Shown piece after piece: positions 15,684 to 23,422 of a stretch of DNA of 32,327 nucleotides; position 1 is the first letter of the stretch; every line of letters begins with the position of its first letter. The DNA comes from DATNPH01 sp036703315 (GTDB lineage Bacteria > Cyanobacteriota > Cyanobacteriia > Cyanobacteriales > Coleofasciculaceae), in NCBI GenBank assembly GCA_036703315.1, contig DATNPH010000227.1:1-32327 (forward strand). Direction: 5' to 3'. The position numbers and the translations under genes are program-made. The notes under the pieces are model-generated. The model made no database searches. It had not been told where the DNA came from and worked only from the letters and a program-made list of their open reading frames with translations.

Positions 15684-16289
15684 ATGAGTAACTTTTTTAA
15701 TTCAAAACTCTTCTGGTGGTCAGTTCTGTCCCTAGGAGTTCTATTCGTCTTGGGAGGAAATCGTGCCTCAGCGCTACCCGGTGATAGTACTGATACAGTT
15801 ATTGCCTGGATTAATGCCAACCCAACCCTTCGACCTGGTATTGGGGATGGACTACGGGTGCAAAAGAATGAAAGTGCTGCTCAGCGATTTACCTTTCAAG
15901 CTACCGTACTGCCTGTAGGTCGAGTCACCTTTCTTAAGGACCGAGGGACTATTCGCAGCGAACGCATTTCCTTCTATGACATGATTAACGGTGTAACTCC
16001 GGAGCGACTCAAGGAATCTCTGCGGGTCATCTATAACCCTTCTATTTACCAAGATTACGATCGCGCAAGAATTGTGTATTCGTATCCTGCCCCGGAAACC
16101 GTAGATGTAGGGCGACGACAAAATCGTCCTCTGATAGCAGCACAGCAGGGTGAACTACGGCTAGGAGAGCGCTTTGCTTATTGGATGGAAGTCACTAAAA
16201 CGGAGCAGGGGAAGGCGTTCAATGGGCAATTAACGATTTTTCTGAAAGAGGATGTGGACAAGCTAGAAACGGAACTACGCGATCGCTAA
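15684..16289 (+). CDS. Hypothetical secreted protein
   Basis: 201 residues from the ATG at 15684. This start places a signal peptide at the front (NSKLFWWSVLSLGVLFVLGG, cleavage near ASA-LPG). A start at 15633 would put 17 charged residues before it and is less likely. The mature part is a single mixed alpha/beta domain with no motif I recognise: DTVIAWINANPTLRPGIGDGLRV, FTFQATVLPVGRVTFLKDRGTIRSERISFYD, and a C-terminal GERFAYWMEVTKTEQGKAFNGQLTIFL. It could be cotranscribed with the dehydrogenase upstream. Confidence 0.7.
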   Translation: MSNFFNSKLFWWSVLSLGVLFVLGGNRASALPGDSTDTVIAWINANPTLRPGIGDGLRVQKNESAAQRFTFQATVLPVGRVTFLKDRGTIRSERISFYDMINGVTPERLKESLRVIYNPSIYQDYDRARIVYSYPAPETVDVGRRQNRPLIAAQQGELRLGERFAYWMEVTKTEQGKAFNGQLTIFLKEDVDKLETELRDR

Positions 16290-16334
16290 GCGGCTCTGCA
16301 TTTAAGTCGCATACACGCAACCATCAAAAGTCTT

Positions 16335-16450
16335 ATACCATTGGGTTAAATGTTTGACACTTATCGGTGATTAGGTTTTAGGTGGTAGGAAGGACGTTAC
16401 AACCTACTACTACCTTGACTATTTGTGTCATTTTTAAGACCAATTGGTAT
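16335..16450. mobile_element. Putative MITE-like element
   Basis: A 116-base segment bounded by 26-base imperfect inverted repeats: left 16335-16360 begins ATACCATTGGGTTAAA and ends TTGACAC; right 16425-16450 reads, on the other strand, ATACCAATTGGTCTTAAA and ends ATGACAC. The interior has a further GTAGG/CCTAC pairing. There is no coding capacity. The shape fits a miniature inverted-repeat element mobilised in trans; a clear target duplication is not seen. Confidence 0.5.
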
Positions 16451-16842
16451 TACTACTACTAAATTTTCCTGTTTGACTTTTGACTTGCTTAGCTTGTCGG
16501 GTGGGTCTGCCCATGATTCTCTGGAGGAAGAGGGCTAGAGGATTGCGGTAGGCAATGTTCACCTGACGTTTAATTTTGTTCATCTACTTACCAAGATGAA
16601 AAAGTAAATCAAGATCACTTTTAGATCAGCGAGGTACTGGCCCTAAACTGAACTAGCCACCTCTATAGAAAGCAAAGCATGATAGAGATTCATCGGAAAC
16701 AAGCGGCAAGCTAGCAGTACATAGACTGTAGTTAGGCTTGTCTATCTAGATGCACTCTGCAAGCCTGGCGTGGTAACCAGGCTTTTATTGCACTTATTAC
16801 TGCACAACTTAAGCTATTGACAGAAATTTAAGCACAGGAGTA
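16451..16842. other. Spacer between convergent genes, no gene seen
   Basis: About 390 bases between the MITE-like element and the end of the 114-residue gene. There is no open frame with coding character. The only firm structure is the hairpin plus T-rich tail at 16761-16790. A non-coding RNA ending there is possible but not supported by a recognisable family. Confidence 0.4.
16761..16790 (+). terminator. Possible intrinsic terminator
   Basis: AAGCCTGG (16761-16768) pairs with CCAGGCTT (16777-16784), followed by TTATTG. It is oriented to end plus-strand transcripts, yet the nearest plus-strand gene ends about 470 bases upstream, so it may close a long 3' region or a small RNA. Confidence 0.5.
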
Positions 16843-17187
16843 TCAGTTACCATGCCATACTCCAGCAAATATACTCTTGACCGCTCTGGTAATTCGCTTC
16901 AAGTCTTCGTTTAGCAGAGGAGGCCAAGTAACCCCAGCCTGAAGTCCGGCTTCATAGTGCTGTTGGCTCTCATAAGACAGTAGATACAGCGAGTATACGA
17001 GTTCTCGGTCAAGCGTAGAGGCAGTTCGCAGAGCCTCAAACAGTATCTTTAGAGCTAACAGAATATTGGTTACCTGACCAGGTATCGGTGGCTTTCCCTG
17101 CCTTAGACGCACAAGGAAGGCATCGGTATTTTCGTCAGATACCGATCCTTGACTAATTAGAAAGCTACGGGCAGTTTTATAATCCAT
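16843..17187 (-). CDS. Conserved hypothetical protein (114 aa)
   Basis: All-helical, soluble, 114 residues: MDYKTARSFLISQGSVSDEN, then a conserved-looking RLRQGKPPIPGQVTNILLALKILFEAL, TLDRELVYSLYLLSYES and GVTWPPLLNEDLKRITRAVKSIFAG. I recall close relatives in many cyanobacteria, sometimes labelled dethiobiotin synthetase. That label is not supported here: there is no Walker A motif and the protein is far too short. Function unknown. It is divergent from speD. Confidence 0.7.
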   Translation of the reverse strand: MDYKTARSFLISQGSVSDENTDAFLVRLRQGKPPIPGQVTNILLALKILFEALRTASTLDRELVYSLYLLSYESQQHYEAGLQAGVTWPPLLNEDLKRITRAVKSIFAGVWHGN

Positions 17188-17402
17188 CCATTCTTAATTG
17201 CCAGCTTCCCGGAGAGTGTTTTAACTAATGCCTTCAATTTTGACATTGGATGTGTCCTATCAAGAGAACTTTTGCATTGAAGATCGGTTTGTTCTCCAAA
17301 GGAAGGAACTTAGCTCCCTCCCCTAGCTAAGGGCTGGGGTGGGGGCGCAGTAACTTGCTGCAAGATCTGAGTTCGCTGAACTTTGGCATTCCCGCGATTT
17401 CG

Positions 17403-17432
17403 TTGAAAACTTAATTAACTCTATGTTATAAG
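17403..17432 (+). promoter_or_regulatory. Candidate promoter of speD
   Basis: TTGAAA (17403-17408), an 18-base spacer, then TATAAG (17427-17432), 41 bases before the speD start. GGTGGAG near 17455-17460 is the likely ribosome site but is 13 bases from the ATG, longer than usual. Confidence 0.4.
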
Positions 17433-17473
17433 TAGATGTTTGGTATCCTATAGGGTGGAGTAAATCAGGCAGA

Positions 17474-17872
17474 ATGAAACAAGTGGGAACTCATCTGGTC
17501 GTTGACGCATGGCAAGCGCCGGAAGACCTTCTTAATGATCCTGAAGGAATTCGCCGCGCCTTGCTCGATGCAGTTACAGCTGGAGAAGCAACCCTTATAG
17601 ATTTGTGCGTACACCAGTTTAGTCCTCATGGGGTGACAGCAACGGCAACGTTAGCAGAATCTCATATCGCCATACACACCTGGCCAGAATATGGATACTT
17701 CGCTGCAGATCTATTCTTTTGCGGTCGTGGCAAACCTGAAGAGGCGATGAAATTTCTCCAAACGGCGCTGAAAGCTAAGCAAGTTAGGTTCAGAGAAATC
17801 CCGCGTGGCTTTGATAAAATCTCAGAGAGCAACGGGCAAATCAAAGAGCCGATTTACCAGACTATTGGATAA
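17474..17872 (+). CDS. speD: S-adenosylmethionine decarboxylase proenzyme
   Basis: Makes decarboxylated SAM, the aminopropyl donor for spermidine-type polyamines. 132 residues, the short bacterial/archaeal class (SpeH type). The self-cleavage site is intact: LAESHIAIHTWPE, with cleavage expected between Glu62 and Ser63, Ser63 becoming the pyruvoyl group. His68 and Cys83 (FFCGRG), the processing and proton-donor residues of this class, are in their usual places. The last ~20 residues after IPRGF are a variable tail. No spermidine synthase is nearby. A strong terminator follows at 17909-17943, so it is probably a single-gene unit. Confidence 0.96.
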   Translation: MKQVGTHLVVDAWQAPEDLLNDPEGIRRALLDAVTAGEATLIDLCVHQFSPHGVTATATLAESHIAIHTWPEYGYFAADLFFCGRGKPEEAMKFLQTALKAKQVRFREIPRGFDKISESNGQIKEPIYQTIG

Positions 17873-17908
17873 GCTGTTCTTTCGCTAGTGAGATCATTCT
17901 TCAAATAG

Positions 17909-17943
17909 AGGGCAAGGCTAATAAAACCTTGCCCTTTCTGCTT
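17909..17943 (+). terminator. Intrinsic terminator after speD
   Basis: AGGGCAAGG (17909-17917) pairs with CCTTGCCCT (17927-17935), loop CTAATAAAA, then TTCTGCTT. It lies 37 bases after the speD stop. Confidence 0.75.
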
Positions 17944-18088
17944 GCAAGGGCATAAATTGGGTATCAGAGGCAGTGGGATAGGCTCTGTGCAGTAGCGATC
18001 TTTGAGAACATCGCTCCACTCACAGCGATCGCTTAGTAATCTAGTTAGTAATCTAGTAACTATACTCACCCAATTTAAGGAGAAGCGC

Positions 18089-18385
18089 TTGTTAGAGACA
18101 ATCCTGGTTTTTGTCGTGGGTTTGACCCCACCACTCCTTTCCCTATGGGTAATGCAAAAATCAAAGGAACGGGCGCAAGCAAGGATAAGAGAAGCGATGC
18201 AAGCGCCAATCGTTAGCATGCTGCCAAGAAATCAGCTGCCTCCAGACCGATACTACCTTGAAGGTGTTGGCTATTTAATTGGTGACATTACTTGTCAATT
18301 CAATGCCCGTTCTGCCTATATCCGCTGCGCTGTTAATCCCTCTGGTCCTTGTGACGAGTGTCCTCACTACCAATCTAGAGACTGA
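18089..18385 (+). CDS. DUF6464-like small membrane protein
   Basis: 98 residues if started at the TTG at 18089, preceded six bases earlier by a near-perfect AAGGAG (18077-18082). That ribosome site decides the start against the far-upstream TTG at 18002. One N-terminal helix (LETILVFVVGLTPPLLSLWV) is followed by a basic stretch and a C-terminal domain, YYLEGVGYLIGDITCQFNA, RSAYIRCAVNPSGPCDECPHY, with four cysteines in a C-x11-C-x7-C-x2-C arrangement that could bind a metal or form disulphides. I recognise this as a DUF6464-type cyanobacterial family; the function is unknown. Confidence 0.75.
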   Translation: MLETILVFVVGLTPPLLSLWVMQKSKERAQARIREAMQAPIVSMLPRNQLPPDRYYLEGVGYLIGDITCQFNARSAYIRCAVNPSGPCDECPHYQSRD

Positions 18386-18483
18386 ATTGTTAATGGCTCA
18401 TGGCAATTAGCTATCAGCGCTTGTTAATATGTGATATTTTTATAAACCGAAAGGCTACAAATCGCGATTTGGCTTGTCTCGGT

Positions 18484-19068
18484 TCAAGTAGGGTTAGAAG
18501 CTAGGTTTGTAGAACGATTTTGAGATAGAAGGTTTAACCCTAAAAACAAAGCAGCAACAGTTCCACAAACACAAATTTCTCCTGTTGAGATTTTAGCCAA
18601 AACCTCTTCTACAGGTAATAGTACAACTTCAATATCTTCTGTAACATCTAGCTGTTGTATGCTGGATGGCTGAGCATTTTCTGCCATAAATAAATGAATT
18701 TTATTTGTATCTTTGACCGGATTATCGTACAACGTTGCCAGATGGATGATCTGTTCAGCAACATATCCAGTCTCTTCTTCTAGTTCTCTAGCCGCAGCTG
18801 CCAAGCTATTTTCAGTTTGTGAGTTGAACGAACCAGCCGGAAGTTCTAATAAAATTTCCCTGACACCATGTCGATATTGACGAACAAAGATAATCTCTCG
18901 GTGCTGTGTAACTGCAAGAACAAGAACGATATCAGGTCTAACATTTACAAAAAAGTCATCGATAACTTCACCATTAGATAACTCAACTTCATCTTGCCTG
19001 ACCTGACACCATTGGTTATCAAGTACAAGCTGTGAATTGATGATTTTCCACGGCTGTATAGAACTCAT
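18484..19068 (-). CDS. Nudix hydrolase (ADP-ribose pyrophosphatase-like)
   Basis: 194 residues. The Nudix helix is clear: Glu86-x7-Arg94-Glu95-Leu-x-Glu98-Glu99-x-Gly101-Tyr102 (ENSLAAAARELEEETGY), giving the Mg-binding glutamates. The preceding loop reads PAGSFNSQTE, one residue longer than the standard G-x5-E spacing. VRQYRHGVREILLELPAG before it is typical of ADP-ribose/NDP-sugar hydrolases (NudF-like). The C-terminal ~20 residues are Ser/Asn-rich. The ATG is preceded by AGGAACTGG, a usable ribosome site. It probably clears ADP-ribose or related nucleoside diphosphates in the cytosol. Confidence 0.92.
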   Translation of the reverse strand: MSSIQPWKIINSQLVLDNQWCQVRQDEVELSNGEVIDDFFVNVRPDIVLVLAVTQHREIIFVRQYRHGVREILLELPAGSFNSQTENSLAAAARELEEETGYVAEQIIHLATLYDNPVKDTNKIHLFMAENAQPSSIQQLDVTEDIEVVLLPVEEVLAKISTGEICVCGTVAALFLGLNLLSQNRSTNLASNPT

Positions 19069-19324
19069 TCGCCAGTTCCTAATAATCAGATAGGTTACTT
19101 ATGACAAGCGATCGCTCTAGATAACAGCAACACATTACTCTCTAACTAGGCGACTCGCTCAGCTTGACCTTTATCTTAAAATTTCTTTACTGCAACTGGC
19201 TAGAAACAAAAATTCTTGCTTAAACAGGAGTTCAGGAAAGAGAAGAAAAATGGTGGTTTTTATGTAAATCAATGTAACGAATTTATTAAATTCTGTAGAC
19301 CAACTTAATCAAAACTCCGAAGTT

Positions 19325-20380
19325 ATGCACATTGGCATTGAAACCTTCACGGTAAATAAGCGGTTTGCCTTGACGATTAGTCGTGGCACAACGTCTCAGA
19401 CGACCAATGTCTGGGTACGGGTAGAGCAGGAGGGCATTGAGGGTTGGGGGGAAGCGTCTCCCTTTTCAATCATTAAGGAAGATAGACAAACTCCTGAGGT
19501 TCTTTTTGAGGTACTAGAGAACATTGCGCCAATCCTGGAGGCATTTACGCCTTGGGATCTTCAAAAGATTGAGCGCGTATTGGCGGAGGAAAAGGTGCCG
19601 TCAGCAGCTTGGGCGTCAATTGATATGGCGTTGTATGACTGGTTGGGGAAGCGGGTGGGACTACCCCTGTGGCGTCTGTGGGGATTGAACCGCCGCCGAA
19701 TTGTGCCAACGTCTGTCACGGTTGGCATCAATTCCCCAGAGGGAGCAAGACAGCGAGTGCGCGACTGGATTGCCTTAACGGGTGGAGGTGTACTGAAAAT
19801 TAAATTGGGTTCGCCTGCGGGGATTGAAGCTGATCGGGAAATGCTGCTGGCGATTCGAGAAGAAGCACCTCAAGCAGAGCTGAGTGTAGATGCGAATGGG
19901 GGTTGGAGTGTAGATGATGCTGTGAAGATGTGTGAGTGGCTGGCGAAGCAGGGGGTAAGGCATGTAGAACAGCCCATCGCAGCAGGACAAGAGGAAAAAT
20001 TGCCGATACTGTATGAGCGATCGCCTTTGCCAATTTTTGTAGATGAAAGCTGCTTCACTAGCCGCGATATCCCCAAGCTGGCAGACCGTGTGCATGGCAT
20101 TAATATCAAACTAATGAAATCAGGAGGTCTAACCGAGGCGATGCGGATGGTGCATACGGCAAGAGCCTGTGGATTGCAGGTGATGTTCGGTTGCTATTCT
20201 GACAGCACACTGGCAAACACAGCGACGTCACATCTGGCAGCATTAGCGGATTATCTGGATTTAGACAGCCACCTGAACTTAGTGGATGACCCCTTCAGCG
20301 GTGCCACGATACAGGATGGGCGTCTAATCCCTAACGAGTTACCAGGACTAGGGGTGCAATATCATGCGTCTAACAGCTGA
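19325..20380 (+). CDS. Dipeptide epimerase / N-acyl-Glu racemase-like enolase-superfamily enzyme
   Basis: 351 residues. An N-terminal capping domain (about 1-120, WGEASPF) and a C-terminal barrel. Active-site set: Lys158/Lys160 (LKIKLG), metal ligands Asp189 (VDANGGW), Glu215 (EQPI) and Asp240 (VDES), and Lys262 (NIKLMKSGG). Asp312-x-Asp314 (DLDSHL) is the DxD that in L-Ala-D/L-Glu epimerases binds the substrate amino group. Peptidoglycan dipeptide recycling is the classical role. The next gene overlaps by 17 bases and encodes a DUF1611 protein; this pairing also occurs in the D-glutamate DgcA/DgcN system, so an N-acetyl-Glu racemase role is possible. Confidence 0.92.
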   Translation: MHIGIETFTVNKRFALTISRGTTSQTTNVWVRVEQEGIEGWGEASPFSIIKEDRQTPEVLFEVLENIAPILEAFTPWDLQKIERVLAEEKVPSAAWASIDMALYDWLGKRVGLPLWRLWGLNRRRIVPTSVTVGINSPEGARQRVRDWIALTGGGVLKIKLGSPAGIEADREMLLAIREEAPQAELSVDANGGWSVDDAVKMCEWLAKQGVRHVEQPIAAGQEEKLPILYERSPLPIFVDESCFTSRDIPKLADRVHGINIKLMKSGGLTEAMRMVHTARACGLQVMFGCYSDSTLANTATSHLAALADYLDLDSHLNLVDDPFSGATIQDGRLIPNELPGLGVQYHASNS

Positions 20381-21410
20381 CCATCGCGTTGCCATTTTGC
20401 TACATGAAGGACTTCGTGGTTCTCATGGTAAAACGGGGCTGACGCTGTTGCGTTATGGTGAAGCGCCGATTGTGGCGGTAATTGACAAACAGTGTGCTGG
20501 AGAGTCCTTATCTCAACTAACGGGCATTGCCTGTGACGCGCCAATTGTAGATTCCGTGGCGTCAGCACTGGCTTATAAACCCGATGTCCTGGCAATTGGA
20601 ATTGCACCGTTTGGTGGTGTACTACCAGAGGCTTGGTGGCAGGAGGTAAAGCAGGGAGTAGCGGCTGGGTTGTCGGTGTTCAATGGGTTACATACTCCAA
20701 TGGCATCTGATCCAGAGTTACAGGCATTACTTAGGGATACTCAGGTTATTTGGGATATTCGCCAGGAGCCAGCAAGATTAAGTGTAGGAAGTGGTAAGGC
20801 GCGATCGCTTCCCTGTCAGCGCATCTTGCTGGTGGGTACTGATATGGCTGTCGGCAAGATGTCGGCGAGTCTGGAGTTGAATCGGGCAGCACAACGGCGG
20901 GGAATACGCTCGAAGTTCTTGGCAACTGGTCAAGCGGGTTTGATGATTGCTGGAGATGGAATTCCCCTGGATGCTGTACGGGTAGACTTTGCGGCTGGTG
21001 CTGTGGAGCAGTTGCTAATGCGCTATGGCAATGACTATGACTTGTTAATTGTTGAGGGACAAGGTTCGCTGCTGCATCCGGGTTCAACGGCAACACTGCC
21101 CTTAATTCGTGGAACTCAACCAACTGGTTTAGTGTTAGTACATAGAGCCGGACAAACTCATATTTACCAGAATGAGCATGTGCCGATTCCACCACTCCCA
21201 GAGGTGATTGAGCTGTACGAGATGGTTGCTAAGGCTGGTGGGGCTTTTGCGCCTGTGCAAGTGGTTGCGATCGCTCTCAATACAGGTCATTTGGATGCTG
21301 AGGCAGCTCAACGAGCGATCGAACAAGTTAAGGAAGAGACAGGACTACCCTGCACTGATGCTGTCCGTTTTGGGGCTGATTTGCTGATGGATGCGGTGAT
21401 GGCTGATTGA
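20364..21410 (+). CDS. DUF1611 P-loop protein (DgcN-like)
   Basis: 348 residues. The N-terminal domain (about 1-145) carries AILLHEGLRGSHGKTGLTLLRYG and LAIGIAPFGG. The C-terminal P-loop domain (about 150-348) has LVGTDMAVGKMSASLELN with a Walker-A-like GTDMAVGKMS (158-167), LATGQAGLMIAGDG, and EGQGSLLHPG. This is the DUF1611 family; in marine bacteria a member called DgcN is reported, to my recollection, as a D-glutamate N-acetyltransferase working with the racemase DgcA. Its start lies inside the preceding epimerase gene, so the two are translationally coupled. Function here is inferred only from family and pairing. Confidence 0.88.
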   Translation: MRLTADHRVAILLHEGLRGSHGKTGLTLLRYGEAPIVAVIDKQCAGESLSQLTGIACDAPIVDSVASALAYKPDVLAIGIAPFGGVLPEAWWQEVKQGVAAGLSVFNGLHTPMASDPELQALLRDTQVIWDIRQEPARLSVGSGKARSLPCQRILLVGTDMAVGKMSASLELNRAAQRRGIRSKFLATGQAGLMIAGDGIPLDAVRVDFAAGAVEQLLMRYGNDYDLLIVEGQGSLLHPGSTATLPLIRGTQPTGLVLVHRAGQTHIYQNEHVPIPPLPEVIELYEMVAKAGGAFAPVQVVAIALNTGHLDAEAAQRAIEQVKEETGLPCTDAVRFGADLLMDAVMAD

Positions 21411-21444
21411 AAAGGTAGACGACAGCTTAGCAGCAGTGGTGACT

Positions 21445-22878
21445 ATGACAAACTTTTCCCAGGGTAGTGAAGTCGAACCAAGTGTCAAAGTTTGGCAGCG
21501 TTCTCTACAGCGTTTTTTTCAGCTGCCAACGGTTGAGATTACCATCGCTGTCCTAGTCATTGCCTCAGTCGTGTTTACCATAGTCGAATTGTCACTGCCG
21601 GAATCTTCGCCCCTTATACCGATACTTGACGATCTCAATCAAATTATCACCTGGCTATTTGGAGTGGAGTTAACGTTCCGCTTTCTGGCTGCGCCGATTA
21701 AACGGCATTTTTTTCAGGACTATTGGCTGGATCTGCTGGCAGTGCTGCCACTGCTGCGAGTATTTCGTGTCGTCCGTGTCCTGCGGTTGCTGCGGCTACT
21801 GCGCCTGTTGCGGTTGATTGGTCTATTCAATCGTCATGCCAGCACTTTTCAGAGTATTCTTCGACGTGGTGCCCCGGAATATATCATCATTTGTGGATTG
21901 GTTATCCTCACTGTTTGTTTTAGTACCTTTTCCTTAGTAGCTTTAGAGCGCGGTAGCTACCCGCAATGGGGAAGCCTGGATAAGGCGTTTTGGAGTTCTT
22001 TTTACATGCTGTTTTCCGGTCAACCCTTACCAGGAGCACCAAACACGTTGGCGGGAAATCTAGTTATTACCTTTATCCTATTTATGAATGCTACTATCTT
22101 CGCCATGTTCACTGGTACAGTGTCGGCATTCATGGTAGATAAGCTTCGGATGGAGGGTCAAGTAATGGACTGGGAACAGTTCAATGACCACATGATTATT
22201 TGCGGCTGGAATCAAAAGGCTGAGATTATTGTGCGGCAATGCAAAGCGGCTTACAAAAATGAAGACTTTTCCGTTATTGTCATTGCCCAATTGGATGAAG
22301 AACCCAGTTTTAATGATGCCAGTTTAAAGGAACAGGTACGGTTTATTAAGGATGATTTCACCAAAGTTCCTGTCCTGGAAAAAGCTGGTATCCGCCGCGC
22401 CAAAACTTGTATTATACTCGCTGACAAGAGTCATGGGCGCAGTGAACAAGACGCCGACGCCCGAACAATCCTAGCCGCTCTGACTGTAGAGAAGATCAAC
22501 CCAAAGGTTTACACCTGCGCTGAGTTAATTAACCGTGAATACAGCTCTCTTTTGGAAATGGGACAAGTCAACGCTTATGTAGTCAGTGAAGAGCAAAATG
22601 GTTTTATGTTGGCTCAGGCTGCTTTAAATCCTGGATTGATGGGTGTATTCAACGAATTGCTCACTGGTGAACATGGCAATCAGTTTTATCGGTTACCTAT
22701 CAGCGAGCCATGGGTTGGCAAGACGTTCTTGGAGCTATTTGCCTATCTCAAGCAAACCCACAACGCTATCCTCATTGCTGTCTGTGACCCGGCTGGAGTT
22801 TTTCAGATTAATCCAAACGACTACAGATTCGAGTACAAAGACTACGTTATTGTTATCGCTGAGCAGAAAGTTCAACTG
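21445..22878 (+). CDS. Voltage-sensor-type ion channel with TrkA/RCK domains
   Basis: About 478 residues from ATG 21445 (two GTGs lie three and two codons upstream). Hydrophobic segments at about 33-50, 62-82, 92-104, 105-127 (S4), 145-167 and 203-229. S4 has arginines at 105, 108, 111, 114, 117, 120 and 123, exactly every third residue. The pore stretch is AFWSSFYMLFSGQPLPGAPN: no TVGYG filter. A cytosolic TrkA_N domain (about 248-375, HMIICGWNQKAEIIVRQ; ILADKS) and a TrkA_C-like domain (about 410-475) follow, as in RCK-gated potassium channels. It starts 34 bases after the DUF1611 gene, possibly in the same operon. The ion selectivity cannot be assigned. Confidence 0.88.
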
Positions 22879-22940
22879 TGAGGCAAGCTAAAAAATGCTT
22901 AATATATTTTAAACCTCACAGGTTTACATAGAGGTTAGCA

Positions 22941-23144
22941 ATGGAATCTCAAAAGAGTGAATCAACACTAAATATCTCCCAATTCGTGGAGAACTTAATC
23001 GTATCAAGGAAAATTAGCAATCAACAATATCATCAGTTATCGGCTGCTATCCTTGCTGATGGCGAGATTGATGAGGAGGAACGTTACCAGATTAATCGAC
23101 TCTTTGATGCGATTCGAACGGGTCAAATAAGAATCGTGAATTAG
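22941..23144 (+). CDS. Small hypothetical protein (67 aa)
   Basis: MESQKSESTLNISQFVENLI, then VSRKISNQQYHQLSAAILADGEIDEEERYQINRLFDAIRTGQIRIVN. Helical and acidic; the DGEIDEEE stretch has an EF-loop or TerB-like look but is too short for a full motif. GAGG at 22931-22934, six bases before the ATG, is a very good ribosome site and the main reason to call it real. It sits 60 bases after the channel gene. Function unknown. Confidence 0.65.
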   Translation: MESQKSESTLNISQFVENLIVSRKISNQQYHQLSAAILADGEIDEEERYQINRLFDAIRTGQIRIVN

Positions 23145-23422
23145 CATGTAGCCATAGCCTTATAAGACTCTCTGTAGTTCTCTAGAGAAGAAAATCTACT
23201 CTTCAATAGAGTGGTTCAGAAATTCGATGAGACTAGCGCTAAAGATGCACGATATTAAGAATGTTTTTTCCAGGTTGCCAAGATTTAGAGGGCACTGGGT
23301 TCAATTGCTGATGTTTATAGCTGTGATCGCATTTTAATTTCTAGTTGTTATAAACCCTCAAAAGTCGGTTAAAGGTACTATAAATAACCTTTTAGATAGT
23401 CTTCAACTGAAACAAAAATCAA

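Noticed and set aside
16843..17187. Dethiobiotin synthetase label for the 114-residue protein
   Set aside because: No P-loop, half the necessary length and no biotin genes nearby; kept as hypothetical.
18002..18088. Upstream TTG start for the DUF6464-like protein
   Set aside because: A near-perfect AAGGAG six bases before the TTG at 18089 gives a better start and puts the membrane helix at the N-terminus.
18481..18500. GGTTCAAGT as a tRNA T-arm
   Set aside because: No acceptor stem, D-arm or anticodon arm can be built around it; no tRNA was found in the window.
23145..23422. Possible small gene between the 67-residue protein and the M48 gene
   Set aside because: Frames are short and interrupted; only an AAAGGT/ACCTTT inverted motif near 23374 is seen, probably promoter-related.
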